From Collinsella sp. (GTDB lineage Bacteria; Actinomycetota; Coriobacteriia; Coriobacteriales; Coriobacteriaceae), in assembly GCA_019414645.1 (NCBI GenBank), contig DXLP01000011.1:1-27621 (forward strand): a stretch of DNA of 27,621 nucleotides. The letters run 5' to 3'. A program made the translations under genes and the position numbers. Every line of letters begins with the position of its first letter. Position 1 is the stretch's first letter. This document shows, piece after piece, positions 16,546 through 24,601 of the stretch. The notes under the pieces are model-generated. The model was not told the origin of the DNA. It ran no database searches and saw nothing but the letters and a program-made list of their open reading frames with translations.

Positions 16546-16620
16546 TGGGACAACATAACCAGGTTTGTTTGTCCCAAATTTAAAGTAAGTGGGACAAACA
16601 CAACAGGTTATTTTGTCCCA
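16546..16620. promoter_or_regulatory. Duplicated dyad operator in the rrf2-suf intergenic region
   Basis: Two 31-bp units, 16546-16576 and 16590-16620, each read TGGGACAA-N15-TTGTCCCA. The arms are identical in both units and the spacers share a central AGGTT core. The units are 44 bp apart start to start, about four helix turns, so bound proteins would face the same side. They lie between the divergent regulator and suf genes and probably bind the Rrf2 protein. Confidence 0.65.
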
Positions 16621-16641
16621 GAATTTGAAAAGTCGAGTGGA

Positions 16642-16685
16642 TTAGTCGGGTTTTCCCTTGACTAACGCCGAACCCATAGTAACTT
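16642..16685 (+). promoter_or_regulatory. suf promoter candidate with overlapping inverted repeat
   Basis: TTGACT (16658-16663) is a good -35 box; TAACTT at 16680-16685 is a weak -10 at 16-bp spacing. The -35 overlaps a perfect inverted repeat TTAGTC-N12-GACTAA (16642-16665), which could be a second regulatory site. Confidence 0.4.
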
Positions 16686-16749
16686 TATTCCGAGAAGATT
16701 CCTAGGGTTTAGTACACCTATGAGTACACCATATACAGAGAGGGACAGC

Positions 16750-17550
16750 ATGAGCGCAAATCCGCTGCTTTCCATCGAAGGTCTGACCGCCTCCGTGGAC
16801 GAGAAGACCATCCTCCACAACGTCAGCCTCAACGTCGCCGCCGGCGAGACCCACGTGTTGATGGGTCCCAACGGCGCCGGCAAGTCCACCCTCGGCCACC
16901 TGGTCATGGGCGACCCCGTCTACACGGTCAACGACGGCCGTATCGTCTTTGACGGCCAGGACATCACCGAGCTCACCACCGACAAGCGCTCGCGCGCCGG
17001 CCTGTTCCTGAGCTTCCAAGCACCGGTCGAGATCCCCGGCGTGCCGCTGTCGAGCTTTTTGCGCGCCAGCATCGCCGGCCGCCCCGGCCTGGAGATGAAG
17101 GGTAAGGAGTTCCGCCGCCGCGTCAAGGAGCTCGCGGCCGAGCTCAACATGGATACCGCCTACCTCAACCGCGAGCTGGGCGTGGGCTTCTCGGGCGGCG
17201 AGAAGAAGAAGGTCGAGATGCTCCAGCTTTTGCTGCTGCAGCCCAAGCTCGCCATCCTGGACGAGACTGACTCCGGCCTGGACGTCGACGCCCTGTCCAC
17301 CGTCAGCCACGGCATGGACGCGTATCGCAAGAGCTGCGACGGCTCCATGCTCATCATCACGCACAACACGCGCATTTTGGAGCACCTGGATGTCGACCGC
17401 GTCCACGTTATGGTCAAGGGCCACATCGTGCGCGAGGACGACGCCTCGCTCATCCCCTGGATCGACAAGAACGGCTTTGAGACCTTCGAGCGCGAGGCCG
17501 CCGAGCAGCGCGCCCAGGCCGAGTCTGCCGCTGCCGAGCAGCAGGCGTAA
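16750..17550 (+). CDS. sufC: SufC, Fe-S assembly ATPase
   Basis: This 266-residue ABC ATPase works with SufB and SufD in cytoplasmic iron-sulfur cluster assembly. Walker A GPNGAGKST is at 39-47, the ABC signature FSGGE at 147-151, Walker B LAILDE at 167-172, followed by TDSGLDVDAL, with the switch histidine H205 in ITHNT. I start at the ATG at 16750 because AGAGGGA lies just upstream and MSANPLLSIEGL is the usual SufC opening; an in-frame ATG at 16720 would add ten residues with a poorer ribosome site. The C-terminus has an extra Glu/Ala/Gln-rich tail of about 15 residues. It is the first gene of the suf operon, 12 bases before sufB. Confidence 0.95.
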   Translation: MSANPLLSIEGLTASVDEKTILHNVSLNVAAGETHVLMGPNGAGKSTLGHLVMGDPVYTVNDGRIVFDGQDITELTTDKRSRAGLFLSFQAPVEIPGVPLSSFLRASIAGRPGLEMKGKEFRRRVKELAAELNMDTAYLNRELGVGFSGGEKKKVEMLQLLLLQPKLAILDETDSGLDVDALSTVSHGMDAYRKSCDGSMLIITHNTRILEHLDVDRVHVMVKGHIVREDDASLIPWIDKNGFETFEREAAEQRAQAESAAAEQQA

Positions 17551-17562
17551 AGGGGCGACGCA

Positions 17563-18975
17563 ATGACCAAGAACCGCACCGAGGTCGCGGACATCGACCG
17601 CAGCCTCTACGACTTCACCTATGGCGAGGAGGGATTCGAGCGCCTCGACGCCGGCATCACGCCCGACATCGTGCGCGAGATCAGCGCCAAAAAGGACGAG
17701 CCGCAGTGGATGCTCGACCTGCGCCTCAAGTCCCTCGAGATCTTCAATCGTTTTCCCGACCCGACGTGGGGCCCCTCCATCGAGGGGCTGGACATGGACA
17801 ACATCGTCACCTACGTCAAGCCCAACACCGACCAAAAGCACAACTGGGAGTCGGTGCCCGACGACATCAAGAACACCTTTGAGCGCCTGGGCATCCCCGA
17901 GGCCGAGCGTAGCTACCTGGCGGGCGTCGGCGCGCAGTACGACTCCGAGCTCGTCTACCACAACATGCAGGACACCGCGTCCAAAATGGGCATCGTCTAC
18001 TCCGGTATCGAAGAGGCCCTGCACGATCCGCAGTGGGAGCCGCTCATCCACGAGAAGTTCATGACACTTATCCCGCCTACCGACCACAAGTTTGCGGCCC
18101 TGCACGGTGCCGTGTGGTCGGGCGGCTCGTTTGTCTACGTGCCCAAGGGCACCAAGCTCGATTTTCCGCTGCAGAGCTACTTCCGTCTCAACGCCAAAGG
18201 CGCCGGCCAGTTTGAGCACACGCTCATCATCGTCGAGGACGACGCCGACCTGCACTTTATCGAGGGCTGCTCCGCACCCAAGTACAACGTGGCCAACCTC
18301 CACGCCGGCGCTGTGGAGCTCTTTGTGGGCAAGCGTGCGCACCTGCGATACTCGACCATCGAGAACTGGTCCAAGAACATGTACAACCTCAACACCAAGC
18401 GTGCGCGCGTGGACGAGGACGGCGACATCGAGTGGATCAGCGGCTCCTTCGGCAGCCACGTGGGCTACCTCTACCCCATGAGCGTGCTCAACGGCCGTCG
18501 CGCCCGCTCGAGCTTTACCGGCATTACCTTTGCCGGCGCCGGCCAGAACCTCGATACCGGCTGCAAGGTCGTGCTCAACGCGCCCGACACCTCGGCAACC
18601 GTCGAGACCAAGGGTATCTCCAAGAGCGGCGGCATCCAGACCTTCCGCAGCTCCATCGTGGCCACGCCTAAGGCCGAAGGTTCCAAAGCAACCGTGAGCT
18701 GCCAGTCGCTGATGCTCGACGACCAGAGCCGCTCCGATACCATCCCCGCCATGGACATCCGCGCCAAGAACGTCGACATCGGCCACGAGGCCACCATCGG
18801 CCGCATCGGCGACGACAAGGTGTTCTACCTGATGAGCCGCGGCATATCGGAGGAAGAGGCCCGCACCATGATCGTCAACGGCTTTGCCAACCCGGTCTCC
18901 AAGGAGCTGCCGCTTGAGTACGCCGTCGAGATGAACAACCTGATCAAGCTCGAGATGGAAGGAGCGATCGGATAA
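17563..18975 (+). CDS. sufB: SufB, Fe-S cluster scaffold subunit
   Basis: This 470-residue SufB is of typical length. The long right-handed beta-helix core contains FIEGCSAPKYNVANLHAG (C236) and YSTIENWSKNMYNL, both diagnostic of SufB. C380 in SCQSLML falls where the conserved cysteine accepting sulfur lies in the E. coli protein (alignment by eye). It forms the SufBC2D complex with the neighbouring products and assembles clusters on SufB. GGGGCGACGC before the ATG gives a moderate ribosome site. The stop TAA overlaps the A of the sufD ATG (TAATG), so translation is coupled. Confidence 0.96.
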   Translation: MTKNRTEVADIDRSLYDFTYGEEGFERLDAGITPDIVREISAKKDEPQWMLDLRLKSLEIFNRFPDPTWGPSIEGLDMDNIVTYVKPNTDQKHNWESVPDDIKNTFERLGIPEAERSYLAGVGAQYDSELVYHNMQDTASKMGIVYSGIEEALHDPQWEPLIHEKFMTLIPPTDHKFAALHGAVWSGGSFVYVPKGTKLDFPLQSYFRLNAKGAGQFEHTLIIVEDDADLHFIEGCSAPKYNVANLHAGAVELFVGKRAHLRYSTIENWSKNMYNLNTKRARVDEDGDIEWISGSFGSHVGYLYPMSVLNGRRARSSFTGITFAGAGQNLDTGCKVVLNAPDTSATVETKGISKSGGIQTFRSSIVATPKAEGSKATVSCQSLMLDDQSRSDTIPAMDIRAKNVDIGHEATIGRIGDDKVFYLMSRGISEEEARTMIVNGFANPVSKELPLEYAVEMNNLIKLEMEGAIG

Positions 18976-20246
18976 TGAAACAGGAAACCAACACCGCTGC
19001 CACCACGCTCGAGCAGGTCAACGCTATGCCGGCCGCCACTTGGGGTTGGCTCAAGATGAACCAGACCAAGCTCGAGCTTTCAGACGAGCTTGCCACCGCT
19101 CCCGCCGAGGCCGTTGAAGTCGAGGGGCTGGACGAGCAGTTCCGCGGCGCTGCCGACGCCTTCGACGCCGCCATGGACGCTATGGCCGAGCGCTTCCCCG
19201 AGCGCCGCGCCTCCGCCCCCGGCGACGCCGCCGACCACGCCCGCATCACGCCCGAGACCGAGCTTGACGTGCCCGCCACCTCTGTCTACCAGGCCGGCGC
19301 CATTAAGCTCGAGGAGGAGCTCTCCCCTGCCGAGGCCTTCGAGACCGGCATGGGCGAGGCCGCCTACACCTACCTGGCCGACCACGCCACCAAGCGCATC
19401 GTCATCGACGTGCCCGCGTACCAGCACGTCACGGCTACCGTGCGCGTGAATGGCGTCGACGCAGCGGCCGCGATTGCCGCCATCGACGTCGTCGCCCGTC
19501 CGCAGGCAACGCTCGATCTGCGCATCGCTTTGGATTCCCCCGTTACCGGCGAGGGCGTCGTGGGCTCCGTGCTGCGCGTGTGCGCCCACGAGTACGCCAC
19601 CGTCAACGTGACTTGCACGCAGACGCTCGATGACAGCTGGATCGCGCTCGACGACACCGGCCTGTTCCTGGACGAGGGTGCGCGCGTCAACGTGCAGCAC
19701 ACCGTCCTGGGTGCCGGCGCCAGCGCCACCGGCCTTGCCGGCGACCTGTTGGGCGACACCGCCAAGGTGACCATCGATACCGATTACCTGGGCGCCCGCG
19801 AACAGGTGCGTGACTTTAACTACGAGCTGCGCCACCGCGGTCGCAAGACCGAGTGCGAGATCGACGCCAACGGCGTGCTGACTGGCATGTCCAAGAAGGT
19901 CTACCGCGGCACCATCGACCTCGTGCATGGCTGCAAAGGTGCCGTCGGCACCGAGCGCGAGACGGTGCTCTTGGCCAACAAGGGCGTCGACAACAAGACC
20001 GTTCCCGTCATCCTCTGCGACGAGGACGACGTCGCCGGCAACCACGGCGCCACCATCGGCCACGTCCGCGATGAGCAGCTGTTCTACCTCGCCTGCCGCG
20101 GCCTTGACCAAAACGCCGCCGAGGACCTGTTCATCCGCGCCAAGCTGGAGGACGCCGTGCTTTCCGCGACCGATGAGCGCACCCGCGCCGCCGTCGTTCG
20201 CCTGGGCAACAACCTGATCGACAACTTTGAGGAGGAGCTCGCATGA
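18975..20246 (+). CDS. sufD: SufD, Fe-S assembly partner of SufB
   Basis: This 423-residue protein shares its C-terminal half with SufB (VYRGTIDLVHGCKGAVGTERE, then NHGATIGHVRDEQLFYLACRGL). H357 in NHGATIG matches the conserved histidine needed for cluster or iron handling in SufD (alignment by eye). The N-terminal half is more variable and Ala/Glu-rich, as is usual. It pairs with SufB in the SufBC2D complex. It starts at 18975, overlapping the sufB stop by one base, and its own stop overlaps the sufS start by four (ATGA). No oddity beyond high alanine content. Confidence 0.93.
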   Translation: MKQETNTAATTLEQVNAMPAATWGWLKMNQTKLELSDELATAPAEAVEVEGLDEQFRGAADAFDAAMDAMAERFPERRASAPGDAADHARITPETELDVPATSVYQAGAIKLEEELSPAEAFETGMGEAAYTYLADHATKRIVIDVPAYQHVTATVRVNGVDAAAAIAAIDVVARPQATLDLRIALDSPVTGEGVVGSVLRVCAHEYATVNVTCTQTLDDSWIALDDTGLFLDEGARVNVQHTVLGAGASATGLAGDLLGDTAKVTIDTDYLGAREQVRDFNYELRHRGRKTECEIDANGVLTGMSKKVYRGTIDLVHGCKGAVGTERETVLLANKGVDNKTVPVILCDEDDVAGNHGATIGHVRDEQLFYLACRGLDQNAAEDLFIRAKLEDAVLSATDERTRAAVVRLGNNLIDNFEEELA

Positions 20247-21568
20247 TCGACACCGAGCACGTTAAATGCGATACCTGTACTGCCCCCGAGCCCATGGAGC
20301 TCGACGCCAGCGACGAGGCCTCGCGCGGCTGGCCTACCGTCGACATCGAGACCAATCCCTACAAAGCGCAGTTCCCGCTGTTCCAGCAGCACCCCGAGAT
20401 CGCCTTCCTCGATAGTGCCGCCACCGCGCAGCGCCCCGCCTGCGTGCTCGACGCCGAACGCGACTTCTACCAGTGCATGAACGCCAACCCTCTGCGCGGC
20501 CTGTACTCGCTGTCTGTCGAGGCCACCGAGGCCATCGCGAAGGTGCGCCAGCAGATCGCCGACCTCATCGGCGCTTCCCAGGCCAACGAGGTCGTCTTCA
20601 CCCGCAACACGAGCGAGTCGCTCAATCTGGTCGCCAAGAGCTTTGCGCCTACGGTGCTCAAGCCGGGCGACGAGGTCGTCATCACCATCATGGAGCACCA
20701 CTCCAACCTGATTCCGTGGCAGCAGGTCTGCCGCGAGACCGGCGCCAAGCTCGTCTACCTCTACCCCACCAAGACCGGCCAGCTCACGACCGAGGAGGTT
20801 CTGTCCAAGGTGGGCCCCAAGACCAAGATCTTGGCCGTGGGTCAGGTCTCTAACGTCCTGGGCGTTGAGAACCCGGTCAAGAACCTCGGCAAGCTCGTGC
20901 ACAAGTACGGTGGCTATCTGGTAGTCGACGGCGCACAGTCGCTGCCGCACATGCCGGTCGATGTGGCCGACCTGGGCGCCGACTTCTTTGCCTTTAGCGC
21001 GCACAAGGCCATGGGCCCCATGGGCATCGGCGTGCTGTGGGGCAAGATGGACCTGCTCAACGCCATGCCGCCCATGCTCACCGGCGGCGAGATGATCGAC
21101 TCGGTCACCGAGCAGGACGCCGTCTGGGCGCCCGTCCCCGAGAAGTTCGAGGCCGGCACGCAGGACGCCGCTGGCATCTTCGCCACGGGCGCGGCGCTTG
21201 ACTACCTGGTCAACACGGTGGGCTACGAAAACATCCAGGCACGCGAGCAGGCGCTCGTCCACTACCTGATGGGCGAGCTCATGCAGCTCGACTTTGTCCA
21301 GATTATCGGATCCATCTATTGGGACAACCACCACGGCGTCGTCAGCTTTAACGTCAAGGGCATCCACCCGCACGATGTCGCGAGCATCATGGACATGGAC
21401 GGCGTCTGCATCCGCGCCGGTCACCACTGCGCGCAGCCGTTGCTCACCTGGCTAGGCGTCGAGAACCTTGCCTGCTGCCGCGCCAGCGTAGCCTTCTACA
21501 ACGACAAGGCCGATATCGACAAGTTCATCGCCGGCCTGCATCACGTTTGGAGCACGTTCAATGGGTAA
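20243..21568 (+). CDS. sufS: SufS, cysteine desulfurase
   Basis: This 441-residue PLP enzyme releases sulfur from cysteine for cluster assembly and passes it to SufU. The PLP lysine is K255 (FSAHKAMGP), with D229 (VVDGAQS) and H152-H153 nearby. The catalytic C396 lies in RAGHHCAQPL, the group II signature. It carries an N-terminal extension of about 40 residues before the usual start (PLFQQHPEIAFLDSAAT). This extension contains K-C-D-T-C (8-12), which might bind metal or carry sulfur. The ATG overlaps the sufD stop. An internal start at M18 would remove the C-x-x-C, but the overlap favours the longer form. The sufU start overlaps its end by eight bases. Confidence 0.95.
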   Translation: MIDTEHVKCDTCTAPEPMELDASDEASRGWPTVDIETNPYKAQFPLFQQHPEIAFLDSAATAQRPACVLDAERDFYQCMNANPLRGLYSLSVEATEAIAKVRQQIADLIGASQANEVVFTRNTSESLNLVAKSFAPTVLKPGDEVVITIMEHHSNLIPWQQVCRETGAKLVYLYPTKTGQLTTEEVLSKVGPKTKILAVGQVSNVLGVENPVKNLGKLVHKYGGYLVVDGAQSLPHMPVDVADLGADFFAFSAHKAMGPMGIGVLWGKMDLLNAMPPMLTGGEMIDSVTEQDAVWAPVPEKFEAGTQDAAGIFATGAALDYLVNTVGYENIQAREQALVHYLMGELMQLDFVQIIGSIYWDNHHGVVSFNVKGIHPHDVASIMDMDGVCIRAGHHCAQPLLTWLGVENLACCRASVAFYNDKADIDKFIAGLHHVWSTFNG

Positions 21569-21983
21569 TCTGTACACCTCCACCACGTTTATGGAGCACA
21601 ACTCGCATCCCGACTATAAGTACGAGATGGATGCCCCCACGCACGAGCACGACGGCATCAACCCCAGCTGCGGCGACGAGCTCACTCTGCAGCTGCGTGT
21701 CGAGAACAACGTGATCGAGGAGGCCTCCTTTACTGGTCACGGCTGCGCCATCAGCCAGGCCAGCGCCGATATCATGGCCGACCTCATCACCGGCGAGACG
21801 GTCGAGGAAGCACGTCGCTTGGCAGGGCTTTTCCTCGCCATGATCCGCGGCGAGCAGCTCTCCGAGGAAGACCTGGAAGACCTGGACGAGGCCGCCCAGC
21901 TCCAGGACATCTCGCACATGCCCGCCCGCGTCAAGTGCGCCGAGTTAGCCTGGCGCACCCTCGACGGTATGCTCGAAGGGTAA
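21561..21983 (+). CDS. sufU: SufU, zinc-dependent sulfurtransferase
   Basis: This 140-residue protein is of the SufU group. The zinc/sulfur-accepting residues are in place: C37 and D39 (NPSCGDEL), C62 (GHGCAIS) and C126 (RVKCAELAW). A long insert between C62 and C126, which separates SufU from IscU scaffolds, is present (about 80-115, rich in Glu and Leu). It takes persulfide sulfur from SufS and delivers it to SufBCD. The ATG lies inside the end of sufS, overlapping by eight bases. It is the last gene of the operon, followed by a strong terminator. Confidence 0.93.
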   Translation: MGNLYTSTTFMEHNSHPDYKYEMDAPTHEHDGINPSCGDELTLQLRVENNVIEEASFTGHGCAISQASADIMADLITGETVEEARRLAGLFLAMIRGEQLSEEDLEDLDEAAQLQDISHMPARVKCAELAWRTLDGMLEG

Positions 21984-22023
21984 ACTAGCCAGTAGCGGAT
22001 GCCCCAGATCAAAGGGTTTGATT

Positions 22024-22057
22024 GCCGAGCCGCCCAATACGGGCGGCTCGGCTTTTT
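22024..22057 (+). terminator. Terminator of the sufCBDSU operon
   Basis: A perfect 12-bp stem, GCCGAGCCGCCC (22024-22035) with GGGCGGCTCGGC (22041-22052), loop AATAC, followed by five T. It lies 40 bp after the sufU stop. Confidence 0.95.
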
Positions 22058-22652
22058 CATAACGCCTCGGACACACAAAGTCGCGCGTCCGGCGCCCCGT
22101 CTGTCATTTATCGCACGGCCAACCGCGAACACGAGCGTTTTCCACCGTACTAAAGCTTGTGACAAGACCACGGGCACGCCAGGCAATGTCCCAAGCCTCG
22201 TCTTACTGGGCTCCGGCTCGCCTCACGCCTGCCGCAGATGGGTCCCATAGGGTGCGGCGTGCATTTTTGCGAATATTCAGCACGCCAAGCCGTGTGTATA
22301 CGCATTGGAAGCGTTAATCAACATCTCCAGTGGCCTTTATATTGCGTTTTAGAACAAGAATCGTGGTCTCAGGGGCGCAAACATGAGCTTCGGGAGCGCA
22401 TCGGCAGGCATAAATAGCTTCAGAGCCCGTATGTTGCAAAATTGCGGCGGTGCCGACAGTACCACGATCCAGAAAACTCCGCTTTTTGCACGGCGCAGAC
22501 GGGGGTAGGTACGGGCAAAACCGAGCTAAGGCGTTATTTTATGCATAACGGCGTCTGTTCTATGCAAATTAAGAAGTGTAGTTACCGTACCCAAGCTTTT
22601 AGAACAATAACTGTGGCGTATGGGCGACCCCAGCCGCGGTGCACCGGCGGCC
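22058..22652. other. Structured non-coding region beside the transposase gene
   Basis: No gene is visible in these 595 bp. Several inverted repeats are: GGCGTGC (22256-22262) with GCACGCC (22280-22286); TGCAAAA/GCGG (22435-22447) with CCGC/TTTTGCA (22479-22490), enclosing a smaller GGTGC/GTACC hairpin (22449-22463); ATCGTGGT (22360-22367) with ACCACGAT (22461-22468); GGTACGG (22508-22514) with CCGTACC (22585-22591), enclosing CGTTAT/ATAACG around 22532-22550. TTTTAGAACAA occurs twice (22347-22357, 22597-22607), each followed by AA and GTGG at the same spacing. This suggests a mobile repeat or a structured RNA. Confidence 0.5.
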
Positions 22653-23456
22653 CTACACCACGTTTCCGCCAGTCCGCACCGCCGCTCGCGCACGGGCGCG
22701 CACAATACGAGAAACGGTACTTTTGCCAATCCCCGTATACCGCTCAATCTGACGCACCGTAAAACCAGCATCGTGCAATCCAAGAATAACGACATTGCGT
22801 TGCGCCGACGGTGCGGCTTTAACCACGTGGAGCGGAACCCCGAGCCCCTTCGCCAACTTTTCGGCAAAGGCGTGGCGTTCCCACTCCGTCTCTTTCATAT
22901 CGCACAGCGCTGGCTCGCAGCTGTCGGGCGTCGAAAGCGAATAGGCAATAAAGGCCTTGGCAGAACCAAAAAGCTCAAGCACGCAAGAAGGATCGGAAAA
23001 TCCCCTCGTCATATCGTTGTCATAGGCCCGTAGATACTCGGCAAAGCTGCTCCACGGATAGCGCTCAATCAGAGCAATACCCGCCTCCTGCGGATCGGTG
23101 TGCACAGAGCGAATAGCCTCCATCACCTGCCAGTCGGTATCGAGCGAGCGGCGCTCAAAACGCTCACGAAACAGGCAGCCCGCGCGCCCGGTACGCTTGT
23201 TGAACCGACGGGCGTACGTCAAAAGCAGTCGTTGCATCGCCGCGCTCATCGCATCCTCATAATCCGCGAGTACCAGGTGAACATGGTTGCTCATAAGGCA
23301 CCACGCCACGATTGTCACCCCCGCCTCCCGGCAGCAGTCGCGCATCAGCTCCAGAAACTCCCAGCGGTCGTCATCGGTCTCAAAGATCAGTTGCTTGCCT
23401 GTACCGCGGGCACAGACATGGTAAAAGCCGGTGACCGTTCTCCAAACGCGCTGCAT
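22653..23456 (-). CDS. REP-associated tyrosine transposase-like (Y1/HUH) protein
   Basis: This encodes 267 residues from the ATG at 23456, which has GGGGAG four bases upstream. An in-frame start at 23552 would add 32 residues before the family's usual beginning. The Y1-transposase features are clear: G-F-Y-H-V near 10-14, W-C-L-M-S-N-H-V-H-L-V (histidines 58 and 60, the HUH motif), and LLTYARRFNKRTGR with Y81 as the likely catalytic tyrosine. R-S-V-H-T-D-P-Q-E-A-G is a typical later block. A C-terminal extension contains a helix-turn-helix (GFTVRQIERYTGIGKSTVSR, about 231-250). Such RAYT proteins are single-copy and linked to nearby palindromic repeats. The structured region downstream of its stop is therefore a candidate substrate. 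Confidence 0.85.
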   Translation of the reverse strand: MQRVWRTVTGFYHVCARGTGKQLIFETDDDRWEFLELMRDCCREAGVTIVAWCLMSNHVHLVLADYEDAMSAAMQRLLLTYARRFNKRTGRAGCLFRERFERRSLDTDWQVMEAIRSVHTDPQEAGIALIERYPWSSFAEYLRAYDNDMTRGFSDPSCVLELFGSAKAFIAYSLSTPDSCEPALCDMKETEWERHAFAEKLAKGLGVPLHVVKAAPSAQRNVVILGLHDAGFTVRQIERYTGIGKSTVSRIVRARARAAVRTGGNVV

Positions 23457-23848
23457 GACGCTCCCCTCGCCGGGATCTGCTTGCGATCCAATACAGCACG
23501 ATTGAAGCGTGCCATCAAAACATTCACGCAAAACAACTACGCCACACGGCAAAAGGCAGTATACAGGCGGCGAACGGCATCATAGCTACAGGTCAGACAA
23601 CGCGACATAGTCAAAAGCTTGAACAGAACCGACCCCCTTCAGCGAACCGCACAGCCGCAAACAGTTTTGTTAAATCGCTTCAATTGAAAGTTCCGCGCTT
23701 CTCGCTACGAAAACTGAGCCGTTCGCCGAATATTCCATGCATTTCGCGGTATTATAGGGGCTGCATGTCATGTCCCTTTCGAAGGGTCGCCCGGCAATCG
23801 CCAGCCACGACCCCCAGACGGGACGCCAACACGATAGAGAGGAGAGGC
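23457..23848. promoter_or_regulatory. Intergenic leader of the NifU-like/GGGtGRT operon
   Basis: These 392 bp between divergent genes hold no convincing gene. TATTAT at 23750-23755 is a good -10, without a clear -35. The implied leader of about 90 nt contains CCCTT-TCG-AAGGG near 23773-23785, a small hairpin, and ends with AGAGAGGAGAGG before the ATG. Nothing else stands out. Confidence 0.4.
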
Positions 23849-24583
23849 ATGCAGTACTCACAGGAAGTGGAGAACATGTGCCCCGTTGCCAAGGGTGCAT
23901 ACCACGGCCCCGCACCCATCCCCGAGGAGGGCAAGTGGGTCCAGGCTAAGGAGATTTCCGACATCTCCGGTCTTACGCACGGTGTGGGTTGGTGCGCACC
24001 TCAGCAGGGCGCCTGCAAGCTCACGCTGAACGTCAAGGACGGCATCATCGAGGAGGCCCTCGTTGAGACCATCGGCTGCTCGGGCATGACCCACTCTGCC
24101 GCCATGGCTTCCGAGATCCTTCCCGGCAAGACCATCCTCGAGGCCCTCAACACCGACCTCGTCTGCGACGCCATCAACGTCGCTATGCGCGAGATCTTCC
24201 TGCAGATCGTTTACGGCCGCAGCCAGACCGCGTTCTCCGAGGGCGGCCTGCCCGTGGGCGCCTCCCTCGACGACCTCGGCAAGGGCCTTCGCTCTCAGGT
24301 CGGCACCATGTTCGGCACCAAGGCCAAGGGCGCTCGTTACCTCGAGCTCGCTCAGGGCTACGTCACCCGCATGGCTCTCAACGACAAGAACGAGATCATC
24401 GCGTTCGAGTTCCTGAACCTCGGTAAGTTCACCGACGCCGTCAAGGCCGGCAAGACCCCCGAGGAGGCCATCGCTGGCGCTATGGGCCACTATGGTCAGT
24501 GGGAGAACGCTGCCAAGTACATCGACCCGCGCACCGACGAGGAGACTCACTCCGTCGCCAGCGTGTTCCCGGTTCACGAGTAG
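23849..24583 (+). CDS. NifU-like iron-sulfur scaffold protein paired with GGGtGRT
   Basis: This 244-residue protein has a NifU/IscU-like core: G-V-G-W-C (C49), G-A-C-K-L (C56), then E-T-I-G-C-S-G-M-T-H-S-A-A-M-A-S-E (C77) and C106. These resemble the cysteine positions of NifU-type scaffolds. Another cysteine lies at C11. The N-terminal (about 1-35) and C-terminal (about 150-244) parts lie outside the usual scaffold domain. I start at the ATG at 23849 with GGAGAGG just upstream; upstream in-frame codons to 23684 look non-coding. It is followed after 18 bp by a GGGtGRT-family gene, the pairing usually seen for this protein. The exact role in cluster assembly is unproven. Codon use is strongly biased, suggesting high expression. 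Confidence 0.82.
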   Translation: MQYSQEVENMCPVAKGAYHGPAPIPEEGKWVQAKEISDISGLTHGVGWCAPQQGACKLTLNVKDGIIEEALVETIGCSGMTHSAAMASEILPGKTILEALNTDLVCDAINVAMREIFLQIVYGRSQTAFSEGGLPVGASLDDLGKGLRSQVGTMFGTKAKGARYLELAQGYVTRMALNDKNEIIAFEFLNLGKFTDAVKAGKTPEEAIAGAMGHYGQWENAAKYIDPRTDEETHSVASVFPVHE

Positions 24584-24601
24584 AAAGGGAGGGAAATAAC
24601 T

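Noticed and set aside
16702..18786. 694-codon minus-strand frame opposite sufC and sufB
   Set aside because: It is the antisense shadow of two unmistakable genes; high-GC codon bias creates such long open frames. The same holds for the long antisense frames over sufD, sufS and the GGGtGRT pair.
22442..22762. 106-codon plus-strand frame in the structured intergenic region
   Set aside because: No ribosome site, no recognisable domain, and it runs into the 3' end of the opposite-strand transposase gene.
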